Source of the DNA: Prevotella bivia DSM 20514
GTDB lineage: Bacteria; Bacteroidota; Bacteroidia; Bacteroidales; Bacteroidaceae
Length of the DNA: 64,000 nt
NCBI RefSeq assembly: GCF_000262545.1
Contig: NZ_JH660659.1
Coordinates: 191,240-255,239 of the forward strand
Reading direction: 5' to 3'
Shown piece after piece: positions 45,902 to 53,575 of this stretch. Numbering within the stretch: the stretch's first letter is position 1; each line of letters starts with the position of its first letter. The position numbers and the translations under genes are program-made. The notes below the pieces were generated by a model that saw only the letters and a program-made list of their open reading frames with translations, was not told where the DNA came from and made no database searches.

Positions 45902-46669
45902 ATGAAGTATTGGTTCATATTTTGTAAAACCGACATTATACTCGAGAAGAGAGGTGATACTTATACCATCCCATACGCAGAAGAACCGCCTGTACCTACT
46001 CGCCCATGGACACATATAATGGATATTACACCAACTGAAGACGGTACAGAGGTAAAGGCTTTCAAGATTGATGAAGCAATCACGAATGATCCAAGATATG
46101 AAATGTGTGGACTACGTGCTTCCTTTTACAAACTTTCCACAGAACTTTACTTGAAAGCAGGAAAGTGCCAAGAGCTACTTTATTGGGATCAAAATACAAT
46201 ATTTTGTGGTGTATGTGGTAGTCCGATGAAAATGCACACAGAAATATCCAAACGATGTACTAACTGTGGTAAAGAGGTTTGGCCTCAATTAGCAACCGCC
46301 ATTATCGTGCTTGTCCATCGTGGCAATGAAGTTCTATTAGTACATGCTCGCAACTTCAAAACCAATTTTTATGGACTTGTTGCAGGTTTTGTAGAGACAG
46401 GAGAAACTTTAGAAGAGGCTACACACAGAGAAGTATTGGAAGAAACGGGGATAGAAATAAAGAATTTACAATATTTTGGTTCACAACCATGGCCATACCC
46501 TTGTGGATTAATGGTAGGATTCTTTGCAGAATATGACGGAGGAAGCCTTCAATTACAAAGAAGTGAGCTATCAAAGGGCAATTGGTTTCATAAAGATAGC
46601 TTACCAACGATTCCCGAACCTCTCTCTATAGCTCGTATGATGCTTGATCACTGGTTAGAAAATCAATAA
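45902..46669 (+). CDS. nudC: NAD+ diphosphatase / mRNA decapping hydrolase NudC
   Basis: 255 residues. The zinc-ribbon is CGVCGSPMK with CTNCGKE (about 99-125). The Nudix box runs from GFVETGETLEEA through REVLEETGIE (about 163-186), and SQPWPYP (about 195-201) is the NudC-specific SQPWPFP signature. It cleaves NADH and removes NAD caps from RNA. Same strand as the nucleotidase, 55 bp after it. Confidence 0.95.
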   Translation: MKYWFIFCKTDIILEKRGDTYTIPYAEEPPVPTRPWTHIMDITPTEDGTEVKAFKIDEAITNDPRYEMCGLRASFYKLSTELYLKAGKCQELLYWDQNTIFCGVCGSPMKMHTEISKRCTNCGKEVWPQLATAIIVLVHRGNEVLLVHARNFKTNFYGLVAGFVETGETLEEATHREVLEETGIEIKNLQYFGSQPWPYPCGLMVGFFAEYDGGSLQLQRSELSKGNWFHKDSLPTIPEPLSIARMMLDHWLENQ

Positions 46670-46695
46670 TCAAATAAATAAAATCTTTTAAGAGT

Positions 46696-47997
46696 ATGAC
46701 TTTTTTATCTAAAGCATTAGGATTTAATCCTAAGCAGATGAAACTCCGCACAGAGATTATTGCGGGAGCTACAACGTTTTTAACTATGAGCTATATCTTA
46801 GCTGTTAACCCCGCAATCTTATCCTCTACGGGTATGGATAAAGGTGCTCTTTTCACAGCTACAGCTTTAGCTTCGGCAATAGCAACTCTCTTACTTGCCT
46901 TTATGGCTAAACTACCATTCGCCCAAGCACCATCTATGGGATTGAATGCGTTCTTTGCATACACCCTTTGCCAAACGATGGGATACTCGTGGCAGAATAC
47001 CCTTGCTATCATGGTCATTGAGGGTTTGGCTTTCATTCTTATAACTTTCTTTAATGTAAGAGAGAAGATCCTCGATTCTATCCCTAACAATCTGCGTTTT
47101 GCTATTTCTGCAGGCATCGGTATGTTTATCGCCTTTATCGGACTTAAAAATGCTGGTATTATCGTAGCAAAAGAAGCTACTTTTGTAGGGTTAGGAGCTT
47201 TTACGCCAACTTGTATCTTAGGTATCATTGCCATTTTGTTAAGCGGTGCACTCATGGCAAATAATGTTAAAGGATCACTATTCTGGAGTATTATTATCAC
47301 AACAGTGATTGGTATTCCGATGGGGGTTACTACATTCAACGAAGGGTGGCTCCCTGTTTCAATGCCACAAGATATCTCACCTATCTTCTGTAAATTCGAT
47401 TTCACTGGCTTATTTAGTTTGAAGACAATCCTTGTGGTATTCTCTTTGCTATTAGTGAATATCTTTGATACGCTAGGTACACTAATGGGATTAGCTGATA
47501 AAACAGGTATTGTACAAGAAGATGGAAGCATTCCTCACGTGAAAGAAGCAATGATGAGCGATGCTATCGGTACTACTATTGGTGCAGCACTAGGTAGTTC
47601 TACTATCTCTACCTATGTAGAAAGTGCTAGTGGTGTAGCAGAAGGTGGTCGATCAGGAATGACTTCTTTTGTAGTAGGTATTTTATTTATCCTAGCATTG
47701 TTCCTCTCTCCTATATTTATGATTATTCCAAGTGCTGCTACTAGTGGTGCTTTAGTAATGGTAGGTGTGTTGATGCTTGATTCTGTTAAGAAGATTAACT
47801 TAGATGATATTTCAGAATCATTCCCTGCTTTCATCACAATGATAACTATGGTGCTTAGCTATTCTATAGCAGATGGTGTTTGCCTCGGTATCCTAGCTTT
47901 TGTTATTATGAAAGCTTGCACTAAGAAATGGAAAGATCTCAATTGGACTCTTTTTATACTTTCTATTCTATTTGTACTTTATTTCGTTAATAATTAG
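46696..47997 (+). CDS. NCS2-family purine permease, AzgA/PbuG-like
   Basis: 433 residues, about 12-14 membrane segments. TMSYILAVNPAILS (about 29-42), APSMGLNAFFAYTLC (about 77-91) and VNIFDTLGTLMGLADKTG (about 254-271) identify the hypoxanthine/guanine/adenine branch of the NCS2 family, which symports purine bases with protons. Follows nudC by 26 bp; with the secreted nucleotidase this makes a plausible nucleotide salvage set. Confidence 0.92.
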   Translation: MTFLSKALGFNPKQMKLRTEIIAGATTFLTMSYILAVNPAILSSTGMDKGALFTATALASAIATLLLAFMAKLPFAQAPSMGLNAFFAYTLCQTMGYSWQNTLAIMVIEGLAFILITFFNVREKILDSIPNNLRFAISAGIGMFIAFIGLKNAGIIVAKEATFVGLGAFTPTCILGIIAILLSGALMANNVKGSLFWSIIITTVIGIPMGVTTFNEGWLPVSMPQDISPIFCKFDFTGLFSLKTILVVFSLLLVNIFDTLGTLMGLADKTGIVQEDGSIPHVKEAMMSDAIGTTIGAALGSSTISTYVESASGVAEGGRSGMTSFVVGILFILALFLSPIFMIIPSAATSGALVMVGVLMLDSVKKINLDDISESFPAFITMITMVLSYSIADGVCLGILAFVIMKACTKKWKDLNWTLFILSILFVLYFVNN

Positions 47998-48050
47998 GAA
48001 GTTAGTTTATCACAAAGTAGCAAAATTTACACATTCTATAACTTAAAGAA

Positions 48051-48082
48051 AAGTGCATCTACCCTATAGATGCACTTTTTTC
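48051..48082 (+). terminator. Intrinsic terminator before the tRNA cluster
   Basis: AAGTGCATCTA (48051-48061) and TAGATGCACTT (48067-48077) are perfect complements, followed by TTTTC. Confidence 0.85.
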
Positions 48083-48091
48083 TTCAAAAGC

Positions 48092-48122
48092 TTTGGTAAA
48101 CAATAATTTTTTATTACCTTTG
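48092..48122 (+). promoter_or_regulatory. Promoter of tRNA-Val/tRNA-Tyr
   Basis: TTTG at 48092-48095 and TACCTTTG at 48115-48122 with exactly 19 bp between: the full Bacteroidetes sigma-70-type consensus. Confidence 0.85.
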
Positions 48123-48148
48123 CACCCGCAAAAGAGAAACAACATCTC

Positions 48149-48223
48149 GGGCGTTTAGCTCAGTTGGTTTAGAGCATCTGCCTTACAAGCAGAGGGTCGG
48201 CGGTTCGAATCCGTCAACGCCCA
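48149..48223 (+). tRNA. tRNA-Val (anticodon TAC)
   Basis: 75 nt. Acceptor GGGCGTT/AACGCCC, anticodon stem TCTGC/GCAGA with loop CTTACAA, T arm GGCGGTTCGAATCCGTC. CCA not encoded. Confidence 0.97.
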
Positions 48224-48230
48224 CTTTTAA

Positions 48231-48312
48231 GGGTAGTTTCCAGAGTGGCCAAATGGGGCAGACTGTAAATCTGCTGCTTCTAGCTTCGGTGGTTCGAATC
48301 CATCACTACCCA
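48231..48312 (+). tRNA. tRNA-Tyr (anticodon GTA)
   Basis: 82 nt, class II. Acceptor GGGTAGT/ACTACCC, anticodon stem GCAGA/TCTGC with loop CTGTAAA, long variable arm. Only 7 nt after tRNA-Val, hence one transcript. Confidence 0.97.
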
Positions 48313-48314
48313 CA

Positions 48315-48348
48315 AAAGAGTATCATTCTTTCGAATGATGCTCTTTTT
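48315..48348 (+). terminator. Terminator after tRNA-Tyr
   Basis: AAGAGTATCATTC and GAATGATGCTCTT pair (one G-T) around TTTC, followed by TTTTA. Confidence 0.85.
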
Positions 48349-48361
48349 TATAATATACTCT

Positions 48362-48820
48362 GGATCAGTAGAAATAGTGGGTCAGCGGATTTTTCCAGTT
48401 GGTAAAGCAAAGTACTAAGCATAAAGTTTTGCCAGTCTATACATAAAAACTTTATATATCCGACTCCTCTAAATTGTGTTCTAAATGCTTTTATCTTCGC
48501 ATTAAATGACCCCGCAGAAGCATTTGTCAATCTATCCTGAAAGTAGTTTATAATGGTTTGATAATGATTTTTAAATGTATCTATCACCTTATTAAATTGG
48601 TTGTTACCTAATTTTTCTACTTTATTATACCATCTTGCTAAATTAAGTTTTGCTTCTTCAGGTTTTGATTTTTTGTTATACAAATTAATTAGTTCAAGAT
48701 ATACATTATATGCCTTTTGTAAGTCAGAAAACTTATCAAAAAGTATATATGCTCTTCTTGTTTGTTGTTCATTCCATCTTGAATAATGCCGAGAAGTATT
48801 GATTTTTATTTGAATATTTT
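48362..48820 (-). pseudogene. 3' remnant of an ISL3/ISAon1-like transposase with one IS end
   Basis: On the minus strand the frame reads (C-terminal part of a transposase) SRWNEQQTRRAYILF, then LARWYNKVEKLG, then RLTNASAGSFNAKIKAFRTQ and FRGVGYIKF. The motif A-x-x-SFN-x-KIK and the FR-x-x-x-RG block match the C-terminus of the better preserved copy at 49218. The N-terminal two thirds are missing. The sequence ends with GGATCAGTAGAAAT at 48362, which matches the other copy's terminal repeat. It is a different subtype, not a duplicate of its neighbour. Confidence 0.8.
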
Positions 48821-48831
48821 TAGTTGAAAGT

Positions 48832-48862
48832 TTTGGTAGTTAAAAATAAAACACTACCTTTG
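48832..48862 (+). promoter_or_regulatory. Promoter of tRNA-Ser/tRNA-Glu
   Basis: TTTG at 48832-48835 and TACCTTTG at 48855-48862, 19 bp apart. The pair therefore has its own promoter just beyond the transposase remnant. Confidence 0.85.
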
Positions 48863-48911
48863 CACCGCATTTAGAAAGATGTTTGGTAATTCGGTTTACA
48901 ATACCTTTCAA

Positions 48912-48998
48912 GGAAGGATGGGTGAGTGGCTGAAACCACCAGTTTGCTAAACTGACGTGCGGGTTACCGTACCGGGGGTTCGAATCCCCCTCCTTCCG
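48912..48998 (+). tRNA. tRNA-Ser (anticodon GCT)
   Basis: 87 nt, class II. Acceptor GGAAGGA/TCCTTCC, anticodon loop TTGCTAA, long variable arm, T arm GGGGGTTCGAATCCCCC. Confidence 0.96.
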
Positions 48999-49027
48999 CA
49001 TTATTGGCAAATTTCTAATTGCACTTT

Positions 49028-49099
49028 GGTCGATTCATCTAACGGTTAGGATACAAGATTCTCAATCTTGGCATAGGGGTTCGATTCCCCTATCGACTA
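49028..49099 (+). tRNA. tRNA-Glu (anticodon CTC)
   Basis: 72 nt. Acceptor GGTCGAT/ATCGACT with the G-U first pair usual for Bacteroidetes tRNA-Glu, anticodon stem CAAGA/TCTTG, loop TTCTCAA, T arm AGGGGTTCGATTCCCCT. A CTC anticodon reads GAG but not GAA, so a TTC isoacceptor must exist elsewhere. Confidence 0.93.
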
Positions 49100-49101
49100 C
49101 T

Positions 49102-49129
49102 AGGAGCTACGTTTTGTAGTTCCTTTTTT
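49102..49129 (+). terminator. Terminator after tRNA-Glu
   Basis: GGAGCTAC and GTAGTTCC pair around GTTTT, followed by TTTTTTG. Confidence 0.8.
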
Positions 49130-49137
49130 GTATATAA

Positions 49138-49196
49138 CTAAATTTCTACTGAGCCATAATTAAATTTGGTTCTTCCGAAATTTGGAGTGATGAACC
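49138..49196. mobile_element. Solo insertion-sequence ends
   Basis: CTAAATTTCTACTGAGCC at 49138-49155 is identical to the right end of the copy at 49204-50625 but has no element attached. It is followed at 49168-49196 by a GGTTC...GAACC segment that looks like another IS end. These are scars of earlier insertion and deletion. Confidence 0.6.
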
Positions 49197-49217
49197 ATAA
49201 TCCGGGTCAGTAGAAAT

Positions 49218-50209
49218 TTAGTGGGGATATCCATATAGTTTACTTAATCTAAAAATAAAGAATTTTTTATCCGTAACTCCTCTTAGATTGGCTCTGAATA
49301 ATTTTATTTTTGAGTTAAACGATTCTGCTGCCGCATTTGAAGCTCTGTTGTTATAGAAATTGAGTATATCATTATAATGTTCATAGAATGTTGCAGCAAT
49401 CACATTAAAGGAATGAAATCCAGCTTCTTCTACCTTATTATACCACTTAGCCATACTTAGTCTTGCAGCATCTTTAATAGTATTTTTAGCAAAAATCATC
49501 CTTAACGAATGACATAGTCCATATGCTATCTTGAGTTTGGGGTATTCTCTAAATAATATTCTAGCTCTCTGTTTTTGTGTTGTAGTCCATTTATCAGCAG
49601 ACTTAAATAGTAAATACCTACTCCTTGCCAATAACTCTTTACGCGTATCTCCATTTTCATAAATAAATGGTTCGTATTTTTTACCCTCTAATTTAGCATT
49701 TTCCATATCATCAGTGGCTTCCTGTATTGCATCCCATCTATAATCTATTCTTATCTGTTGTACTGCATCACAGGCTAACTTTTGGATATGAAATCTATCA
49801 ATAACTCTTTGAGCTTTAGGAAAACAATGATGTACAATTTTACGCATTGTATCAGATAAATCTAAAGTAACTTCTTCTACTTGTTCTCTTTGTTGTTCAT
49901 CTATTTTATCTAATATCTTACAGACTTCCTCTGATTTTGTACCTGCCACAATAGCTATCAAACAGCCTTCTTTACCGTGTTTATCACGATTAGTAACGAG
50001 GGTATATAATTCACCATTCGAGAGAGCCACCTCGTCAATAGCAAGAAACTTACCTATATTCTCGGAAAACATACCCATTTATCAGCATGGGACAACTGCT
50101 CCCAATCCCTATAACCACTTAAAGTTTCCTTGTATTGCTTCTCAAAAGTATGTCCATTTATATGATAAAATTCCTCAAGCGTACGGCAGGTCACGGGGGA
50201 TGTCTCCAT
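49218..50209 (-). pseudogene. ISL3-type transposase, frameshifted
   Basis: The frame begins at 50209 with METSPVTCRTLEEFYHING and runs to HADKWV, then loses phase near 50062-50066; the next frame resumes as MGMFSENIGKFLAIDE and continues to the stop at 49218. The main part has the ISL3 DDE core: AIDEVALS (first Asp), TLDLSDTMR, RVIDRFHIQKLACD (second Asp), and SNAAAESFNSKIK with the Glu. One missing base explains the break, so the enzyme is probably inactive unless frameshifting rescues it. The C-terminus LSKLYGYPH appears natural. Confidence 0.85.
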
Positions 50210-50219
50210 ACGTTTCTTT

Positions 50220-50561
50220 TTAAAAAGCTCCGAACTCTTTACTATAACGAGTTCCAGAGGAAGTAAGATCTATGGGTAAGGGCAAGGAGAAGCTTTTACC
50301 TGTACGGGTATCAACCCAGCGACGACGGCGAAAGGAAAGAATTACTTTATGATCACGAATAGGAAAGTCCGTTATATCAACTACTGCCATAAAACCTTTT
50401 GATTCAAAGTGGAGGTCATGGAGAAGTTCCGTTTCCATCTTCTCATCTAAATAAATACGAAACAAGGTAGAATCCTTTTCTATCCTAACTATTGAAAAAT
50501 ACCGAAGGACTTCGCTGGGAAGAACTAACTCGGCTAACTGATAAAGATATTTCTCTTCCAT
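50220..50561 (-). CDS. N-terminal region protein of the ISAon1-like element
   Basis: 113 residues from the ATG at 50561 (an in-frame ATG 27 bp upstream is less likely). It contains RRRRWVDTRTGKSFSLPLPI near residues 77-96 and matches the small protein that precedes the transposase in ISAon1-type elements. The stop lies in a run CTTTTTAAAAAG; a +1 (or -2) shift there enters the frame that leads straight into METSPV, so the element may use programmed frameshifting to make a fusion. Intact in this copy. Confidence 0.75.
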   Translation of the reverse strand: MEEKYLYQLAELVLPSEVLRYFSIVRIEKDSTLFRIYLDEKMETELLHDLHFESKGFMAVVDITDFPIRDHKVILSFRRRRWVDTRTGKSFSLPLPIDLTSSGTRYSKEFGAF

Positions 50562-50713
50562 AATACAAAGGAAAGAAAAATAAAACAATTATGAAAATAT
50601 CCCCCACTAAATTTCTACTGAGCCCATAATCCCTTATATTCATATAGTTACGAAGTAATAGCCTCCACTAAAAGCTTATAAAAAGCCATTTTACAAAAAC
50701 AAAAAATCATAAT

Positions 50714-50866
50714 TCAGGATTTTCTAAAGTCGGCGTCGCCGAACTGCTGTGCGACATCGTTAAACCCTTCTATATAAAAGTGTTGTAATGGAGACTTGTT
50801 TTCTTCTACGACAATGTTGATTGTATCTATCACTCCAAATCCCTGATGAACCTTAAATTTGTATAC
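50714..50866 (-). pseudogene. Unidentified coding remnant
   Basis: A 50-codon open stretch with protein-like content but no start: VHQGFGVIDTINIVVEENKS, then LQHFYIEGFNDVAQQFGDAD, ending RKS and TGA. It is bounded upstream by an in-frame TAG. No family recognised. It lies between the IS end and the OmpH-like gene and looks like the 3' end of a gene lost through IS activity. Confidence 0.4.
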
Positions 50867-50936
50867 CTAAAAGTACAAAAACTTTAGGAAATAGCAAAGC
50901 TCTGGCTTGAGAAAGTCGGAGCTTTGTGCAAAAAAA

Positions 50937-50964
50937 GAGGGGGTGTCAGTTTTGACACACCCTC
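50937..50964 (-). terminator. Terminator of the OmpH-like gene
   Basis: GAGGGGGTGTCA and TGACACACCCTC pair around GTTT; on the minus strand a run of seven T follows. Confidence 0.85.
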
Positions 50965-51002
50965 ATTTTACTAAAATTCATATATGATTTTATCTTCAAA
51001 TA

Positions 51003-51605
51003 TTACTTTCCTAAGCCTTTATATTCTTGATTCAAACCTTTTACTACATCATTAGTAATATTGTAAGCTGGATCTGCATAAAGAAGATTATCACCACTCT
51101 TAGCAAGAACGATAGAATATTTACGATCCTTATTGAACTGCTTTAAATAGTTGTGTACGCTATCAGATAAAGCTTTGTTATACTTAGCAATCTCGCTCTG
51201 ATATTCTGCCCCCAAACGCTGTTGTAAAGCATCAGCATCTTGAGCTTGTTTCTGAATACTAGCTTGAATTTGTTGTGCTTGTACTTGTGTGTACTTATTA
51301 GCTTGAACATTCTGCTGAAAATTAGCAGCAGCAGCTTGCAAAGCCTTTTGCTTACCTGCTAGTGTTTTTTGAATATTAGCTTCTTTGGTCTTGATAATTT
51401 TCTCAACATCTTTCCAATAGGTATATTGACTCATAATAGAGTCAATTTCTACATAAGCAATTTTTTGTCCTCCAGTTGGAGCTGCTGCTGATGTATTAGC
51501 AGATGAGTTATCTGCAGTATCGTTCTGTTTTGGCTGATTGTTACAAGCAGTAAATGCTAATGCTGCAAGTGAGCAAAGAGCAATGTTTTTAAATACTTTC
51601 TTCAT
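51003..51605 (-). CDS. OmpH/Skp-like lipoprotein
   Basis: 200 residues. Lipoprotein signal with lipobox AFTAC (Cys at about 20), a Ser/Thr/Ala/Asn-rich linker (about 21-47), then the Skp/OmpH fold: IAYVEIDSIMSQY (about 49-61), a long Gln/Lys/Ala-rich coiled coil (about 70-150), and the closing strand YSIVLAKSGDNLLYADPAYN. Skp holds unfolded outer membrane proteins in the periplasm; a membrane-anchored version is common in Bacteroidetes. Confidence 0.9.
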   Translation of the reverse strand: MKKVFKNIALCSLAALAFTACNNQPKQNDTADNSSANTSAAAPTGGQKIAYVEIDSIMSQYTYWKDVEKIIKTKEANIQKTLAGKQKALQAAAANFQQNVQANKYTQVQAQQIQASIQKQAQDADALQQRLGAEYQSEIAKYNKALSDSVHNYLKQFNKDRKYSIVLAKSGDNLLYADPAYNITNDVVKGLNQEYKGLGK

Positions 51606-51653
51606 TGTTGTCTATATTTTTATTTTTGTTTTTGTAATAAAAACTTCTCCTTA

Positions 51654-51848
51654 TTAATATGCCATATCTCGCATACGTGCTTTTTTATCTTGATCAAGCA
51701 CACAATGTATTCCTTTTTTTCTAAGGTACTCGTTATCATGAATATGTTGTGATTTAAAAGAACCATTCTTTTTTACTAAAACACGGATACTCAAGAGTAC
51801 CATAGCTATAGCAATTATTAACAGAGTATATAATAATGTTACTAACAT
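51654..51848 (-). CDS. Small single-helix membrane protein
   Basis: 64 residues from the ATG at 51848: one N-terminal transmembrane helix (about 2-23), a basic linker (VLVKKNGSFKSQHIHDNEYL) and a conserved-looking tail RKKGIHCVLDQDKKAR. A longer frame exists from 51974, but it would overlap the promoter on this strand and the start of pepD, so the short form is preferred. The tail resembles small uncharacterised Bacteroidetes membrane proteins. Divergent from pepD. Confidence 0.7.
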   Translation of the reverse strand: MLVTLLYTLLIIAIAMVLLSIRVLVKKNGSFKSQHIHDNEYLRKKGIHCVLDQDKKARMRDMAY

Positions 51849-51877
51849 TTTATTTATCTTTGCATTGTAATTATCCG

Positions 51878-51908
51878 CAAAGTTAATATAAATCAGTAAC
51901 ACAACAAA
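51878..51908 (-). promoter_or_regulatory. Promoter of the small membrane protein gene
   Basis: On the minus strand TTTG (complement 51905-51908) and TAACTTTG (complement 51878-51885), 19 bp apart, consensus. On the plus strand TATCTTTG at 51855-51862 may serve pepD. Confidence 0.75.
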
Positions 51909-51925
51909 ATAAAGCATAATAAAAT

Positions 51926-53377
51926 ATGGCAAATGTAGAATTAAAACCTGCAAACGTTTTTGAACAGTTTGCAAAGATTAATCAAATTCCTCGTCCTTCA
52001 AAGCATGAGGAGAAAATTAGAACTTATCTTAAAGATTTCGCTAAGGAACACAACCTACCTTTCAAAGAAGACGAAACTGGCAATATTCTCATCTGTAAGC
52101 CTGCTACTTCAGGCATGGAAGATGTTCCCACAGTAATACTTCAAAGTCATATGGATATGGTTTGTGATAAACTTGTCGACGTTGACTTCAATTTTGACAC
52201 AGATCCTATTCAAACTTATGTTGATGGCGAATGGCTAACAGCAAAAGGTACTACTCTTGGTGCTGATGATGGCATCGGTTGTGCGATGGAGCTTGCTTTG
52301 CTTGATGCTAACGATGTTAAGCATGGTCCTATAGAGTGTTTGTTCACTGTAGACGAAGAGACAGGTTTGACTGGTGCTTTTGGCTTACAAAAAGGTTTTA
52401 TGACAGGCAAATATTTGATCAACCTCGATTCAGAAGATGAAGGGGAAATGTTTGTAAGTTGCGCTGGTGGTATTAATACACAAGCATCTTTCAAGTTTAC
52501 TCGTGAAGAGGCACCTACTGGCTATTTCTTCCTTGAAGCTAGCCTTAAAGGATTAACAGGTGGACACTCTGGCGATGATATTAATAAGAAGCGTGCTAAC
52601 GCTATTAAGATACTTTCTCGCTTCTTGTATATGCAACAAGACAAGATGGATCTTCACCTAGCACAATGGTACTCTGGCAAGATGCACAATGCTATTCCTC
52701 GTGATGGTAAGATTATCTTTGCTGTTCCTGCAGATAAAAAAGATGAGGTAAAGGCTGATTGGAACACCTTCACTGCTGAGGTTGAAGATGAGTTCCACGT
52801 AACAGATACAGCTATGGAGTGGAATATGAGCAGTACAGATGCTCAGAAGGTAATGCCTAAGAACGTTTCTCGCAGTGTTATTCTTTCTTTACAAGCAGTT
52901 GACAATGGACCTTTAACTAATTGTCAAGACGAAGAATTGAAAGAATTGGTAGAAACTTCTAGTAATGTTGCTTCAGTCCAGTCTGAAGAAAATCAGATTG
53001 TGATAGTTTCTTCACAACGTTCTAGCGTTATGAGTAATCTTACCAATATGGCAAACTGTGTGAAAGCTTGTTTTGAACTAGCTGGTGCAGAAATCATTCA
53101 GAACGAAGGCTATCCAGCATGGAAGATGAACCCTAACTCTAAACTAACAAAGGTAGCTGTAGAACAATACCAAAAACTATTTGGAAAGAAGCCTTTAGTT
53201 AAAGGTATTCACGCAGGCTTGGAATGTGGTTTGTTCTCTGAAAAGTATCCTAATTTGGATATGGTAAGTTTTGGTCCAACACTACGTTATGTTCACACCC
53301 CAGAAGAGCGCTTGCTCATTCCTACCGTACAAATGGTTTGGGATCACTTGCTAGCAGTGCTACAAAATATTGACTAA
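51926..53377 (+). CDS. pepD: Xaa-His (aminoacyl-histidine) dipeptidase
   Basis: 483 residues, M20C family zinc peptidase with broad dipeptidase activity. Metal site motifs: LQSHMDMVC (about 71-79), TLGADDGIGCAM (about 109-120) and VDEETGLTGAFG (about 144-155) with the catalytic Glu pair; GGHSGDDIN (about 212) and the late GIHAGLECG (about 429) complete the set. Cytosolic, no signal peptide. Confidence 0.94.
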   Translation: MANVELKPANVFEQFAKINQIPRPSKHEEKIRTYLKDFAKEHNLPFKEDETGNILICKPATSGMEDVPTVILQSHMDMVCDKLVDVDFNFDTDPIQTYVDGEWLTAKGTTLGADDGIGCAMELALLDANDVKHGPIECLFTVDEETGLTGAFGLQKGFMTGKYLINLDSEDEGEMFVSCAGGINTQASFKFTREEAPTGYFFLEASLKGLTGGHSGDDINKKRANAIKILSRFLYMQQDKMDLHLAQWYSGKMHNAIPRDGKIIFAVPADKKDEVKADWNTFTAEVEDEFHVTDTAMEWNMSSTDAQKVMPKNVSRSVILSLQAVDNGPLTNCQDEELKELVETSSNVASVQSEENQIVIVSSQRSSVMSNLTNMANCVKACFELAGAEIIQNEGYPAWKMNPNSKLTKVAVEQYQKLFGKKPLVKGIHAGLECGLFSEKYPNLDMVSFGPTLRYVHTPEERLLIPTVQMVWDHLLAVLQNID

Positions 53378-53447
53378 ATAAGACTCACACTCTATACTAA
53401 AGGTTTGTTATTTTCTTTTCGGAGACAATTAGAACCTTAACACTTTT

Positions 53448-53497
53448 AGCCCACTTAGTTTTAATTATCTGCTTAGATAATTCCCTAAGTGGGCTTT
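53448..53497 (+). terminator. Long terminator hairpin after pepD
   Basis: AGCCCACTTAG (from 53448) pairs with CTAAGTGGGCT, enclosing a second stem AATTATCT/AGATAATT, followed by TTTAAA. Confidence 0.85.
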
Positions 53498-53509
53498 TAA
53501 ATTCAGTAA

Positions 53510-53526
53510 TTGGCACGATGTTTGTA
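53510..53526 (+). promoter_or_regulatory. Sigma-54-like promoter upstream of htpG
   Basis: TTGGCACG, four bases, TTGTA: the -24 element is a perfect match and the -12 element has GT in place of GC, with the exact 12-bp GG to G-T spacing. htpG starts 50 bp downstream. No enhancer-binding protein is encoded nearby. Confidence 0.5.
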
Positions 53527-53575
53527 TTTTTATCGTCAGAAATAAAATATAGAAAGTACATAAAATATAAACATT

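Larger units (their letters stand above)
49204..50625 (-). mobile_element. ISL3/ISAon1-like insertion sequence, degenerate
   Basis: About 1.42 kb. Terminal inverted repeats: left GGGTCAGTAGAAATTTAGTG (from 49204) and right, on the opposite strand, GGGCTCAGTAGAAATTTAGT (from 50625), differing by one inserted C. ATAATCC directly flanks both ends (49197-49203 and 50626-50632), consistent with a 7-8 bp target duplication as in the ISL3 family. Two reading frames are present; the second is broken. Confidence 0.8.

Noticed and set aside
46791..47531. 246-codon frame antisense to the purine permease
   Set aside because: The plus strand encodes a well-conserved NCS2 permease with all motifs; the antisense frame has no recognisable domain and is a shadow.
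51849..51974. Longer start for the 64-residue membrane protein
   Set aside because: It would overlap the consensus promoter on its own strand and the start of pepD.
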